A stretch of 64,000 nt of DNA, taken from a virus. The stretch lies in IMG/VR virus record IMGVR_UViG_3300021197_001931, positions 97,720 to 161,719 of that record, one strand, 5' to 3'. Shown here in pieces: positions 1-9,137 of the stretch (its first letter is position 1; every line of letters starts with the position of its first letter). Made by a program: the position numbers and the translations under genes. The notes under the pieces were generated by a model that was not told where the DNA came from, did no database searches, and worked only from the letters and a program-made list of their open reading frames with translations.

Positions 1-267
1 GTTGAATGGAATGCGTATGGCACAGAATACTCAGACAATATAGGTGTCGATCAAAGGGTTGAAATAACTGTTCACTTTCACGAAAGAAGGTTGCAAGAGG
101 ATCAAAACATATACGTGAGAACTGGTGATTTTGTCCTCTATGGCGGAGTTTATTACGAATTAGTTGATTGGGCTGAACCTAGAAAAATATATGGCCAAGT
201 GGAACATAGCATTGAAATATCAGCAAAATGTGTAAGGGCTCGTCCTGGAGTGTTTAATGGCAGCTAA
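1..267 (+). CDS. Probable neck protein, C-terminal part (gp14-like)
   Basis: The frame is open from the first base and stops at TAA 265-267, so the start lies outside the window. The visible 88 residues are rich in short beta-strands with acidic and aromatic residues (HFHERRLQEDQ, FVLYGGVYYELVDW). Its position directly before a gp15-like gene and the tail sheath gene matches the T4 order 13-14-15-18. I infer a head-to-tail joining (neck) protein of the gp14 type from that order and a loose resemblance to gp14 C-termini of marine T4-like phages. It overlaps the next gene by 11 bases, which suggests coupled translation. The family call is tentative. Confidence 0.45.
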   Translation, partial: VEWNAYGTEYSDNIGVDQRVEITVHFHERRLQEDQNIYVRTGDFVLYGGVYYELVDWAEPRKIYGQVEHSIEISAKCVRARPGVFNGS

Positions 268-1111
268 AATTAAAAAAATTATGCCCTCCACTCTGGAGAC
301 CATTGATAAAGCATTTTATGATTGGGTTGATGACAATTTAAATGTTTTCTCAACCACAAATGAAGGTTGGAAGAAGGTCCCTCTTATCTGGGTGTCGGCA
401 GAGAGATCCTTTCAGGTGAAAACCGATAAGGACCTAAGAGACGATTATGGCGTGTTAAAGCTTCCACTTATAACAATTGAGAGAAAATCTATTGTAAAGG
501 ACCCAAATAGAAAAGGAATCTATCAAGCAAATATACCACCCAAAAATGATCCCAAAGGTGGAGCGGTTGTGTTATCCACCAGGATTAATCAAACCAAGAC
601 GGGCGATTTTGCAAACGCAGATTCTTACAAAACAAAAGCTAGCTTTTCTTCCCAGGGAGATGGTTTTGGCCAACAGAATTTTAAATTTCAAAATAAAAAA
701 ATAGTATATGAAACTTTAACTATACCAGTGCCAACGTATGTAAATGTAACCTACTCTGTTATGCTTAAGGGTGAATACTTTCAACAAATAAATGAAATGC
801 TAACACCTTTTCTCGTAAAGACAGGCCAGATAAACAATTTCTTTATCACATCTGATGGGCACAAATTTGAAGGCTTTTTGCCTCAAGACTTTTCACAAAA
901 CAATAATGTCTCCAATCTTGGAGGTGATGAGAGAGTATTTGAGACAAAAATGGATATTAGGGTGCTTGGATATCTGTTGGGCGCAGACAATAATGATGAT
1001 CGCCCCAAGATAGCCGTTAGGGAAAATTTTGTAGAAGTCAAATTTCCTAGAGAACGTGTTATCTTGGGAGATATACCAACTACTGTTTCTGGTGCCTTTT
1101 ATCGAGAGTAA
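257..1111 (+). CDS. Tail sheath stabilizer/completion protein (gp15-like)
   Basis: This 284-residue protein resembles T4 gp15, which caps the tail tube and sheath and joins the tail to the neck. The shared layout is an N-terminal stretch with VPLIWVSAERSFQ (like VPITYAS in T4), a strand with LPLITIERKSI (like LPRINLHLVDF), and a C-terminal half with TYVNVTYSVMLKGEYFQQI followed by MLTPF (like IYELSIFTRYEDDMFQI and ILPYF). Length is close to T4 gp15 (272 residues). It sits immediately before the sheath gene. The start ATG overlaps the upstream gene end. The long insert around residues 95-150 has no T4 counterpart. Confidence 0.7.
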   Translation: MAAKIKKIMPSTLETIDKAFYDWVDDNLNVFSTTNEGWKKVPLIWVSAERSFQVKTDKDLRDDYGVLKLPLITIERKSIVKDPNRKGIYQANIPPKNDPKGGAVVLSTRINQTKTGDFANADSYKTKASFSSQGDGFGQQNFKFQNKKIVYETLTIPVPTYVNVTYSVMLKGEYFQQINEMLTPFLVKTGQINNFFITSDGHKFEGFLPQDFSQNNNVSNLGGDERVFETKMDIRVLGYLLGADNNDDRPKIAVRENFVEVKFPRERVILGDIPTTVSGAFYRE

Positions 1112-1205
1112 TTTTGGACTTTGCGCTCAAGAGTTACTATTTACTACGAGAACCACAAGTAATAATTACTAAGGTATACAAATTTGAGCAAGGAGAAATT
1201 AAATA

Positions 1206-4145
1206 ATGGCAAGTGGAGCTAGAAGATTTAAGTTCATTTCCCCTGGTGTTTATTTAAACGAGATTGATCGTTCACAATTGCCAGCAGAATCGACAGCCAT
1301 AGGCCCAGTCATCATTGGACGAACAAAGAGAGGCCCAGCAATGGTGCCCACAAAGGTCGCGTCTTTTGAAGAATTTGTGAGAGTCTTTGGTGAACCAGTA
1401 CCTGGTGCTGGCGGTGGAGACAACTGGAGAGAGGGCACTTTTGACGGCCCCACTTACGGCGCTTACGCTGCTCAAGCTTGGTTGAATTCAGGAGAAGCCC
1501 CTGTGACCATGATGCGCTTGCTTGGTACTCATCACGACGATCGCGTTACAGCTGGGTCCGCTGGTTGGGATGTTACAGGACAGCCAACGATGGAAAAAGG
1601 AAAGAATGGCGGAGCTTATGGGCTGTTCCTAGTCGACTCTGGGTCTCAGGCAACACATAACACTGGTACCTTGGCTGCTGTTTGGTATATGGAACAAGGG
1701 ACCTCAATGAGATTGAGTGGAAACTTTGTTGGCTTCAACAGACCAGTAGATGGCTCAGATGGCGGAGAGCTAGTTACTCATGGCGCCGGTACAGCTCTCA
1801 TGTTCAAGAGCAGCGGCGAAAAGGCAGAATTTGTTATGGAGGTTTTTAAAGATGGAACTCCCATTAGCAATGGCACCTTGTCAGAGAAAGTTTGCTTCAA
1901 CTTTGATAGAGATAGTGAAAAGTTTATTCGTAAAGTGTTCAACACGAACCCTTCCCAGACAAACTCTGATGTTGTAACCACTAGTAACAACCCAAACTAT
2001 TTTACTTACTGGTTGGGTGAAACATTTGAAGGGTTTGTTTCAACACAAGTCACGGGATCAACTAGCACCGCCACAGAGGCAGGAAATGTTCATGGTGTGC
2101 TTCTAGGATTAGAGGGGACAGCCGACGCCACACTAGAGTATGCAGATCACCAAATTACATTCCAAAACGCCGAAACTCCTTATTTTAGATCGCAAGATTT
2201 GGGAATCTTCTCTAACTTTGAATTAACAAATAATGTACAATTATTTAAACTCGTTGCTTTAGAATATGGCGAATGGGCAAATAGAAATATTAAAGTTTCA
2301 ATTGAGAATCTAAAGGCAGCCGATTATCCAGATGTTGATCCCTACGGAACATTCTCAGTTGTTCTTCGATCGGTTCGTGATCGTGATGAGAAAGTTAACG
2401 TGCTGGAGAGATTTGATAACGTAAACCTTAATCCCAATTCTGCTGACTATATCGCTAGAAGAATTGGAGATTCATATTTCACATGGAGCGACACAGACAG
2501 AAGGTTAAGGCAATTTGGAGCATATCCGAATAATTCTGATTATGTTCGTGTCGTTGTTCCTGAGAGTGTCGACGAAGGGGCCATAAATCCAGAGCTTCTT
2601 CCGTTTGGTTATACTGGGCCGCCTAGATTTAAAGGATTCTCCATTGGAAGTGGAAGTTCAATTCCGTTTGTTTTGGGAGAACACGGCGGCACCAGCCAAG
2701 CTCCAGTAAAGGGTGCAGCCACGATTGCTTTTAGTGGTTCTCAGAATGCTGAGCAGTTTGTCGGCGCTATCGCAGATAACGGTGGACAGCTGAGCGCTAG
2801 CTTCTTATTCCCCTCTATGAGACTCAGGAATAGTGCAAGCGATGGCTATCTAACAGACGAGACTGACGCCTACTTCGGTCTTCAAACTACAAGAAACGCA
2901 TCTAGCACGCTGTTTGACTTTAGCTATTATGATCTGACTAGAGCACTTCCAAAGGGCATTGATTCATTTACTGCCGGAACAGCCACTGATCACTCCTTCG
3001 GGTTTAGTATGGACGACGTAGTTTCTGGAACCTCTGGTTATCACTACGATTCAGGCTCAAGAAAGCGTGGCGAATCTTATACATCTCTAACTGGAAGGGG
3101 ATATAAAGACCTATTATCTGCTGGATATGATAGATTTACATCTCCAATGTTTGGTGGGTTTGATGGACTCGATGTGACGGAGAAAGAGCCTTTCAGAAAC
3201 ACTGGCCTATCAGGCAAAACAAGACTGAACAGCTACGCATATAACACCATTGAAAGAGCAATAGATTCTGTTGCTAGTCCCGAGTTTGTTGAGGCTAACA
3301 TAATGGCCATTCCTGGAATTTACAATTCTACCTTAACAGACCGTCTCATCAATACGTGTGAGGATAGAGGAGACGCTCTTGCAATTATCGACCTTGAGAA
3401 TGATTGGGTTCCCTTTACGGAAGGTACAGCCGCCGTATCAGCAAGGCTTCCCAATGTATCTAGCGCCATTACGAGCCTAAAGAGTAGAAGTTTAAACTCT
3501 AGCTATGGTTGCGCATTCTTCCCATGGCTCCAAGTCAAAGACACGGCGACAGGTCGCTTGATCAATTCCCCTCCCTCAGTCGCAGCCTTGGGAACCTTTG
3601 GAAGCTCTCAAGCGAGATCAGAGATTTGGTTTGCCCCAGCAGGGTTTACAAGAGGTGGACTTACTGATGGTGCTGCTGGTGTGCCGGTTACAAACGTAAA
3701 GCTCAGACTGACTTCAAAAGACAGGGATGATCTTTATGCGGTAAATATTAATCCGATTGCCACATTCCCGAATGAAGGTATTGTAATTTTCGGACAAAAG
3801 ACACTGCAAGCTTCTAGGTCTGCGTTAGATAGAATCAACGTGCGTCGTTTGATGATCTTTGTTAAGAAAGAGATTTCAAAGATTGCAAATGGTATTCTGT
3901 TTGAGCCTAATGTCCAGGCAACATGGGATCGTTTTACTGCTGCAGTAAACCCCTTCCTGGGCGACGTTAAGGCAAGATTTGGCCTCACAGACTTTAGGGT
4001 TGTTCTTGACACCACTACAACTACAGATGATCTAATCGATAGAAATATTCTATACGCGAAGATTTATCTCAAGCCAGCTCGTGCCATTGAGTTTATCGCG
4101 CTAGACTTTATTATCACAAGAACTGGTGCTTCATTTGATGACTAG
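1206..4145 (+). CDS. Tail sheath protein (gp18-like)
   Basis: The protein forms the contractile sheath around the tail tube. The N-terminus reads FISPGVYLNEIDRSQ and then STAIGPVIIGRTKRGPA, the usual start of gp18-type sheaths. The C-terminal domain has the conserved helix and strand pattern around LMIFVKKEISKIANG, FEPNVQATWDRF and a final IYLKPARAIEFIALDFII. At 979 residues it is longer than T4 gp18 (659), so it probably carries extra surface domains in the middle (about residues 110-560). It has a good AGGAGA ribosome site at 1191-1196 and a 94-base leader. The tube protein follows after 48 bases. The call is secure. Confidence 0.95.
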   Translation: MASGARRFKFISPGVYLNEIDRSQLPAESTAIGPVIIGRTKRGPAMVPTKVASFEEFVRVFGEPVPGAGGGDNWREGTFDGPTYGAYAAQAWLNSGEAPVTMMRLLGTHHDDRVTAGSAGWDVTGQPTMEKGKNGGAYGLFLVDSGSQATHNTGTLAAVWYMEQGTSMRLSGNFVGFNRPVDGSDGGELVTHGAGTALMFKSSGEKAEFVMEVFKDGTPISNGTLSEKVCFNFDRDSEKFIRKVFNTNPSQTNSDVVTTSNNPNYFTYWLGETFEGFVSTQVTGSTSTATEAGNVHGVLLGLEGTADATLEYADHQITFQNAETPYFRSQDLGIFSNFELTNNVQLFKLVALEYGEWANRNIKVSIENLKAADYPDVDPYGTFSVVLRSVRDRDEKVNVLERFDNVNLNPNSADYIARRIGDSYFTWSDTDRRLRQFGAYPNNSDYVRVVVPESVDEGAINPELLPFGYTGPPRFKGFSIGSGSSIPFVLGEHGGTSQAPVKGAATIAFSGSQNAEQFVGAIADNGGQLSASFLFPSMRLRNSASDGYLTDETDAYFGLQTTRNASSTLFDFSYYDLTRALPKGIDSFTAGTATDHSFGFSMDDVVSGTSGYHYDSGSRKRGESYTSLTGRGYKDLLSAGYDRFTSPMFGGFDGLDVTEKEPFRNTGLSGKTRLNSYAYNTIERAIDSVASPEFVEANIMAIPGIYNSTLTDRLINTCEDRGDALAIIDLENDWVPFTEGTAAVSARLPNVSSAITSLKSRSLNSSYGCAFFPWLQVKDTATGRLINSPPSVAALGTFGSSQARSEIWFAPAGFTRGGLTDGAAGVPVTNVKLRLTSKDRDDLYAVNINPIATFPNEGIVIFGQKTLQASRSALDRINVRRLMIFVKKEISKIANGILFEPNVQATWDRFTAAVNPFLGDVKARFGLTDFRVVLDTTTTTDDLIDRNILYAKIYLKPARAIEFIALDFIITRTGASFDD

Positions 4146-4193
4146 AGAAAAACAATAGTTAATACTATTTAAACTGTAAGGAGAAAACAAGAG

Positions 4194-4790
4194 ATGCCAT
4201 TCTGGAGTTCTGGACAAGTTGAGCCAAAAAGACAATTTAGATTTTTAGTGAGTATTCCGAATATGGCCGATGCAGCGCAATTCTATGCTCGCAGCGTCAC
4301 TAAGCCTGGGTTTACTGTTACGCAAGCAAACCATAAATTTCTAAACCACACTTTCTACTATCCCGGTAAGGTTGAGTGGAACACAGTTACTGTTTCTTTG
4401 GTTGACCCAGTTAGCCCAGATGCAACAGGTGACATTCTCTCTATTCTTAGAAGAAGTGGCTACAATGTGCCCTCTAACTTAGATGCGACATCTGGTAATG
4501 AATCAATGTCTACGATTGGCAAGGGCAATGCAAACGCAGCTCTTGGCGAGGTCGTAATTCGTGCCTTAGATGAAGATGGCAATTTCCTAGAGGAGTGGAC
4601 TCTAAATAACCCATTTATTGTTGGGGTTAGTTTCAACAACTATGATTATAGCGCGGAAGAGCTTTCTACAGTTGATTTGGAAATTCGTTATGATTGGGCT
4701 TCTTACGTAATCCCAGACGGTCGTCCTCAATCTCCTGGAGCGAGTTCTCTTAGAAGAATCTTCACGCCAGATAATCCTTCACCTATTTAA
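4194..4790 (+). CDS. Tail tube protein (gp19-like)
   Basis: This 198-residue protein is the monomer of the inner tail tube. It begins with basic and aromatic residues (EPKRQFRFLVSIPNM), followed by ARSVTKPGFTV and the strand YPGKVEWNTVTVSLVDP, the typical gp19 beta-sandwich signature. T4 gp19 has 163 residues. A strong AAGGAGAAAA ribosome site lies 9 bases before ATG. It follows the sheath gene, as in T4 and related phages. The C-terminal tail with DGRPQSPGASS is low in structure. Confidence 0.93.
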   Translation: MPFWSSGQVEPKRQFRFLVSIPNMADAAQFYARSVTKPGFTVTQANHKFLNHTFYYPGKVEWNTVTVSLVDPVSPDATGDILSILRRSGYNVPSNLDATSGNESMSTIGKGNANAALGEVVIRALDEDGNFLEEWTLNNPFIVGVSFNNYDYSAEELSTVDLEIRYDWASYVIPDGRPQSPGASSLRRIFTPDNPSPI

Positions 4791-4861
4791 TATTGCGTAT
4801 ATTAGTATTTAAAAACCAAATTTTATTGATATATAATGCCATGTAAAGTACGAGGTATAAA

Positions 4862-5716
4862 TTGGCAAGAAACAATTCGGGGCGCACAAAAAGCGCTAAA
4901 CCTAAAAAAACAGTAGAACAAGAGGCCCCACCGCCTAAAACATCAGTATTAGATTTTGTGACGCCAACTGAATTTGTTGAGCTTCCAAGTAATGGTAGAT
5001 TTTACAATACATCTCACCCATTGCATCGCCAAGAAACAGTTGAAATTAGATTCATGACTGCAAAGGATGAAGATATTTTAACAAGCCAAACTCTTCTTCG
5101 CAAGGGCTTGGCTTTAGAAAAGTTTCTTCAAAATGTTTTAGTAAATAAATCAATTGACCCTTCAACCTTATTGGTGGGTGATAGAAACGCTATCCTAGTA
5201 GCTGCTAGAATCACAGGGTATGGGTCAAATTATGAAACAAACACGCCATGTCCATCTTGCGGGAACAAGGACATTTTTTCATTTAATTTAAATGACGGAT
5301 CAATTTATTCAGGTGATGACTTGGGCGATATGGAGATTCATGAAACGGATCACTATACTTTTACGACGACACTTCCTATGACAAAAGTTAACGCAGAATT
5401 TAGACTTTTAACTGGTGAAGATGAGTCATTTATTACTCGTAATAATGTTAGAAGAAAGAAAACTTCTGCCCTTGAAACAAGCCTAACCACTCAGATGGCT
5501 AGGTGTATTGTGTCTCTAAATGGTGACACAGATAGGTCTATTGTAAATCAGTTTGTTGAACTAATGCCGGCATTTGATTCACGTCATATAAGAAGCGCTA
5601 TCAAGAGAGTAACTCCAAACTTAGATTTAACACAAGCGTATAGGTGCTCAGAGTGTAATCATGAGCAAGAAATGGAGGTGCCGTTTACAACGGATTTCTT
5701 TTGGCCTAACAGATAA
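4862..5716 (+). CDS. Baseplate hub assembly protein (gp26-like)
   Basis: The 284-residue protein matches the T4 gp26 family (T4 base plate protein family). Landmarks are FVELPSNGRFY near residue 40, RFMTAKDEDILTSQTLLRKG, the motif SIDPSTLLVGDRNAIL, and two zinc-ribbon halves, CPSCGNKD near residue 130 and CSECNHEQEM near the end. T4 gp26 has 208 residues and takes part in building the central hub. The N-terminal 30 residues are basic, low complexity. Start is TTG at 4862; there is an ACGAGG site 11 bases upstream. The next small gene overlaps its end by 56 bases in another frame. Confidence 0.8.
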   Translation: MARNNSGRTKSAKPKKTVEQEAPPPKTSVLDFVTPTEFVELPSNGRFYNTSHPLHRQETVEIRFMTAKDEDILTSQTLLRKGLALEKFLQNVLVNKSIDPSTLLVGDRNAILVAARITGYGSNYETNTPCPSCGNKDIFSFNLNDGSIYSGDDLGDMEIHETDHYTFTTTLPMTKVNAEFRLLTGEDESFITRNNVRRKKTSALETSLTTQMARCIVSLNGDTDRSIVNQFVELMPAFDSRHIRSAIKRVTPNLDLTQAYRCSECNHEQEMEVPFTTDFFWPNR

Positions 5717-5918
5717 ATATATTGAAAATGTTTACGAGCAGTTTTTCTTTTTAATGTATCATGGTAAGTGGGATTTTCAACAATCCTATAATTTACCAGT
5801 TGGTTTGAGAGAATGGTTTACAAAAAGACTTCTAAAACAACTAGAAGACGAAAAAGAAGCAAGAGAAAATGCTTCAAGCAACAAAAAGACCCACACTATA
5901 CCATCTAACTTACCTTAA
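5661..5918 (+). CDS. Small tail-assembly protein overlapping the gp26-like gene
   Basis: This 85-residue ORF starts inside the gp26-like gene and continues past its stop. Residues 17-60 (DKYIENVYEQFFFLMYHGKW, then NLPVGLREWFTKRLLKQLE) form a compact helical unit of the kind that follows gp26-like genes in contractile-tail phages and sits before the tape measure gene; such proteins act in hub or tape-measure assembly. The first 16 residues lie entirely in the overlap and look unlike the rest, so the product may start later at a rare codon or be made by frameshifting from the gp26-like frame. The C-terminus is charged and disordered. A terminator follows directly. Confidence 0.6.
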   Translation: MSKKWRCRLQRISFGLTDKYIENVYEQFFFLMYHGKWDFQQSYNLPVGLREWFTKRLLKQLEDEKEARENASSNKKTHTIPSNLP

Positions 5919-5922
5919 CCAT

Positions 5923-5955
5923 AAAGCCGGGACACATGTTCTGGCTTTATTTTTA
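5923..5955 (+). terminator. Rho-independent terminator
   Basis: An 11-base-pair stem (arms 5923-5933 and 5938-5948, with two G-T pairs) closes a four-base ACAT loop and is followed by a T-rich run. It separates the gp26-like pair from the tape measure gene. Confidence 0.85.
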
Positions 5956-6014
5956 TTTAAAACTAATTATTTAAGCAAAAGGGGTTAATAGACATACAGT
6001 CTAGAATATTTATT

Positions 6015-7877
6015 ATGGCCGATAGAAAAGAACAGTTAGAAAATCAAATTAAAGCCCTGAACGCCTCTAAAGAGCAGCTTAAAATCGAGGAGCGGCTGGC
6101 AGCCCAGCGTAAGGACTACGCTAGTGAAGCGGAAAAAATACTTGAACATCAACAAGAAGAGATAAAACTCTCACGAGCCAACATAGAGCTGAAGAAAGAG
6201 CAGAAAAAACTCAGTGCAGGGCTGCGCGCTTCCATGGAGGCAGACTTAGCAGATCAAATAAATAAATATGAGCAGATTAAGAAAACGCAACAGGATATAC
6301 AAAACATACAAAGCTCAACTGATGATCTTATGGGAAGCATTGCTTCAAAGATTGGTCTTTCCAACAAGGGTAGCGCTGAATTTTTAAAAAACATATTGGG
6401 AGCAAAAGATCAAACTCAAGCTCTTAAAATCGCCTGGGGTAGAGCGGCAGCAAATATTGGAAAGTTTGCAACAGCAGCTGGAGTTGCCGCTGCAAGCGTA
6501 ATGGCAATAGGCAAAGCGACAGCAGACGCTGTTGTAGAAATTGATCGAGTAAGGGCTGGTTTTGTTGGCGTTACTGCGGATACATCCGATGCGATGAAGA
6601 TGGCCGAGAGACTTACCTTTAGCAACCTGGAATTGGCGATATCTTTTGGAGAAATGTCAAAAGCTCAAGTGCAACTTAGAACGCAGTTCGCACAATTTGG
6701 ATTCCTATCCGATAGTGTTAGGGAGAGCGTAACTCTACAGGGTGCGCAATTACAAAAACTTGGTGTTGATGCGGGAACAACTGCAACAATCATGAACACT
6801 TTAACAATGTCTTTTGGTCAATCCGCGACTGAGGCTGCTGGGACTCAAAGGGAAATAATAGGTCTCGGCCAGGCCCTAAAAATACCTCCTGCGATTATCG
6901 CCCGTGATTTTGCACAAGCGCTGCCGCATTTAGCACAGTTTGGCAATCAGGCAGTTCGAGTTTTTGAGGAACTTAGTGTTGCGGCACGGCAAGCTGGCGT
7001 TTCAGTTTCAGACTTAACGGGAATATTTGGAGACCAGTTTAATACTTTTGAAGGTGCTGTAGGTGCGGCTGGACGCCTTAACCAAGCTCTTAGGTCAGAT
7101 GTGTTTAGTGGCATGGAATTGTTGATGGCGGATACCGCTGAAAGACAAAGGATGATAAAAGAGGGCTTAAGGTTATCCGGAGTAGAGTTCCAGAACCTAG
7201 AGAGATATGAGAAGTTATACATTGCGAATGCTATAGGAATCAGAGATGTAGCGCAGGCTGCGGCTATTTTGGGTGATTCTCAAGAACAAGTTGCCATGCG
7301 TATTGGCGATACTAGTTTCTCAATGACAGAAATGGAAGAGATGACCAAGAGTGCTACTGCGACCATGGATAAGCTACAATTTGTATTTATACAGCTAGCA
7401 GTTGCAGTTACCCCACTTGCTGACCTTTTTGCTGTTATAATTCAAGGGTTTTTGGATTTTGTCAATGTCATTCCTGGTGGCATGGGGACAATAGTTGCTC
7501 TGGTTGGTGCGCTTGCCGGATTTGCAACAGGAGGTCCAGTAGGAGCGGTAATTGGTATTGGATCTGCATTGTTAGGGGGTGCAGCTGCTACTGGTGTTGG
7601 GACAAGAGTTGGTGATGCACACTTTGGCCCAGGAGAAGTAAAGCAAATTGTTATGAATGACGGAAGCGTTGCCATTCCAAATAAAAATGATAGCATAAAC
7701 GCCGCAAAAGATCAACCTTTAGATATGATAAATGAGCTAAAAGAAATAAAAAATGCGATTCTTCAAAGCAATAATGGCGGGTCAAAGTTTGTATTAGAAA
7801 TTGAGGGAAGAGCATTTGACGCACCAGTAAAAAGAATAATTAAAGACACCACTCTTGGCCCTGCGGGTCTTTTTTAA
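6015..7877 (+). CDS. Tail tape measure protein
   Basis: The 620-residue product sets tail length and is threaded through the tail tube. Residues 1-100 are a charged heptad-rich coiled coil (repeats of EQLENQIKAL type). The middle (residues 150-175 and 475-550) has Ala/Gly-rich hydrophobic helices, as in tape measure proteins that can enter the host membrane. Length is near T4 gp29 (590), which predicts a tail of roughly 90-100 nm by the usual 0.15 nm per residue rule. It lies after the hub-assembly genes and before baseplate genes. The start ATG is preceded by no strong ribosome site (only AAAGGGG about 30 bases upstream). Confidence 0.85.
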   Translation: MADRKEQLENQIKALNASKEQLKIEERLAAQRKDYASEAEKILEHQQEEIKLSRANIELKKEQKKLSAGLRASMEADLADQINKYEQIKKTQQDIQNIQSSTDDLMGSIASKIGLSNKGSAEFLKNILGAKDQTQALKIAWGRAAANIGKFATAAGVAAASVMAIGKATADAVVEIDRVRAGFVGVTADTSDAMKMAERLTFSNLELAISFGEMSKAQVQLRTQFAQFGFLSDSVRESVTLQGAQLQKLGVDAGTTATIMNTLTMSFGQSATEAAGTQREIIGLGQALKIPPAIIARDFAQALPHLAQFGNQAVRVFEELSVAARQAGVSVSDLTGIFGDQFNTFEGAVGAAGRLNQALRSDVFSGMELLMADTAERQRMIKEGLRLSGVEFQNLERYEKLYIANAIGIRDVAQAAAILGDSQEQVAMRIGDTSFSMTEMEEMTKSATATMDKLQFVFIQLAVAVTPLADLFAVIIQGFLDFVNVIPGGMGTIVALVGALAGFATGGPVGAVIGIGSALLGGAAATGVGTRVGDAHFGPGEVKQIVMNDGSVAIPNKNDSINAAKDQPLDMINELKEIKNAILQSNNGGSKFVLEIEGRAFDAPVKRIIKDTTLGPAGLF

Positions 7878-7898
7878 AACTTTAGATTATATACTATT

Positions 7899-8792
7899 AT
7901 GGCAGAAACAATATTTAGCAATGGCGACAGTTCTGATAACTATGCAAACAAAAAAGCATTGTATCTTAGCTTTTTTCATTTAGCTAGCAAAAAAGAAGTT
8001 AATTTTAAGGCGTTCGTAACAAGCTATAGTGAGACACTGTCCACTGAGTGGAATCTAGAGCAAGTATTTGGACGCAATGATCCTATTGCTACTTTTAAAT
8101 CCACAGCAAGAAGAGTTTCTGTAAGCTGGGTCATTCCGGCTGCCTCTTTGGATGAGGCAAAAGTAAATTTAGGTAGATGTAATCTTTTATCCCAATTTAT
8201 GTATCCAGCCTATACTAACTTAGATGGAGACGCCTCAACTTTATCCAAACCTCCTTTGATGAGAATAAGATTTGCAAATTTAATAAAAAATTCTTCACTT
8301 GGTGATGATGCTGGTGCGAGGGTGTCTGGGCTCTTATCTGCGGTTAATGCGATAACAATTACTCCATCATTTGACGACACAAGTGGGTTTTTTGATCCTG
8401 GTCAGGGAAAACTTTTCCCTAAGTTGATAACCGTAAACTTGGACTTTACTGCGCTTCACGAGCATCAATTAGGATGGGGAACATCCTCTGGGTTTGAATC
8501 ACAAGAATTACAAGACTTTCCTTTTGGTAACGCAGTTGTACCTAGACCAGGCAATTCCCCAGAGGCTAGAGTGATCTCCCCAGCTGCGAATGGAGCTTCA
8601 AGTGGCGATGTGGATGATAGCGTGGCCCCTCCCAATGGAACACCGGCACAGCGCTCCAGTGAAGAATCAGAGAGAGTTAATGCAGAAACTGAAGAAGAGG
8701 CGCTTCTTCTAACTGACGGCGCCGGGGCCGGCGGTATGGCACAGCCAAGCGATAGGGGCTGGTTGCGACCTAGGTCTGGAACAACAGGGTAA
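7899..8792 (+). CDS. Baseplate/tail-tube junction structural protein
   Basis: The 297-residue protein follows the tape measure gene. Residues 30-90 contain VNFKAFVTSYSETLSTEW, VFGRNDPIATF and a strand VSVSWVIPAASLDEAKVNL; further on are PPLMRIRFANLI and KLFPKLITVNLDFTALHEHQLGW. This pattern is common in large marine myoviruses and looks like a tube-related beta-sandwich, the type seen in tube initiators such as T4 gp48 and gp54. I infer that it nucleates the tube on the baseplate. The last 90 residues (Ala/Gly/Ser/Glu-rich) look disordered. The exact T4 counterpart is not settled. Confidence 0.6.
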   Translation: MAETIFSNGDSSDNYANKKALYLSFFHLASKKEVNFKAFVTSYSETLSTEWNLEQVFGRNDPIATFKSTARRVSVSWVIPAASLDEAKVNLGRCNLLSQFMYPAYTNLDGDASTLSKPPLMRIRFANLIKNSSLGDDAGARVSGLLSAVNAITITPSFDDTSGFFDPGQGKLFPKLITVNLDFTALHEHQLGWGTSSGFESQELQDFPFGNAVVPRPGNSPEARVISPAANGASSGDVDDSVAPPNGTPAQRSSEESERVNAETEEEALLLTDGAGAGGMAQPSDRGWLRPRSGTTG

Positions 8793-8798
8793 TATATA

Positions 8799-9137
8799 AT
8801 GTCTAGATATGCAAATGAAACTCCATTTTTAAACGATTCAGAATTTTACGAAGAATTCTTCAAGGAAAGAAACGTAAAATATATTAGACACTTTAGGAGT
8901 GGAAAAATACGCCACCCAACTATAAAAGAGAGAGCATCTCTTGAGAGAGTTAGGCATATCTGGAAAGTTGGGGATCGGTTTTATAAATTAGCTCACAGAT
9001 ATTATGGCGACCCATCCCTATGGTGGATTATTGCGTGGTTCAACTTAAGACCAACAGAGGGGCACTGTGAGACGGGAGATTTAATTAGAATCCCGTTGCC
9101 ACTAGATAGGGTTCTGGAAATGTTGAGGTATGAATAG
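8799..9137 (+). CDS. Baseplate wedge protein with LysM-like domain (gp53-like)
   Basis: The 112-residue protein ends in a LysM-like fold: VGDRFYKLAHRYYGDPSLWW near residue 52, then IAWFN and GDLIRIPLP. T4 gp53 carries such a LysM-like domain and ties wedges into the baseplate. The N-terminus (FYEEFFKERNVKYIRHFRS) is typical for the family. The gene begins 6 bases after the previous stop and its own stop touches the next ATG. This is a small stand-alone version compared with T4 gp53 (196 residues). Confidence 0.75.
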   Translation: MSRYANETPFLNDSEFYEEFFKERNVKYIRHFRSGKIRHPTIKERASLERVRHIWKVGDRFYKLAHRYYGDPSLWWIIAWFNLRPTEGHCETGDLIRIPLPLDRVLEMLRYE

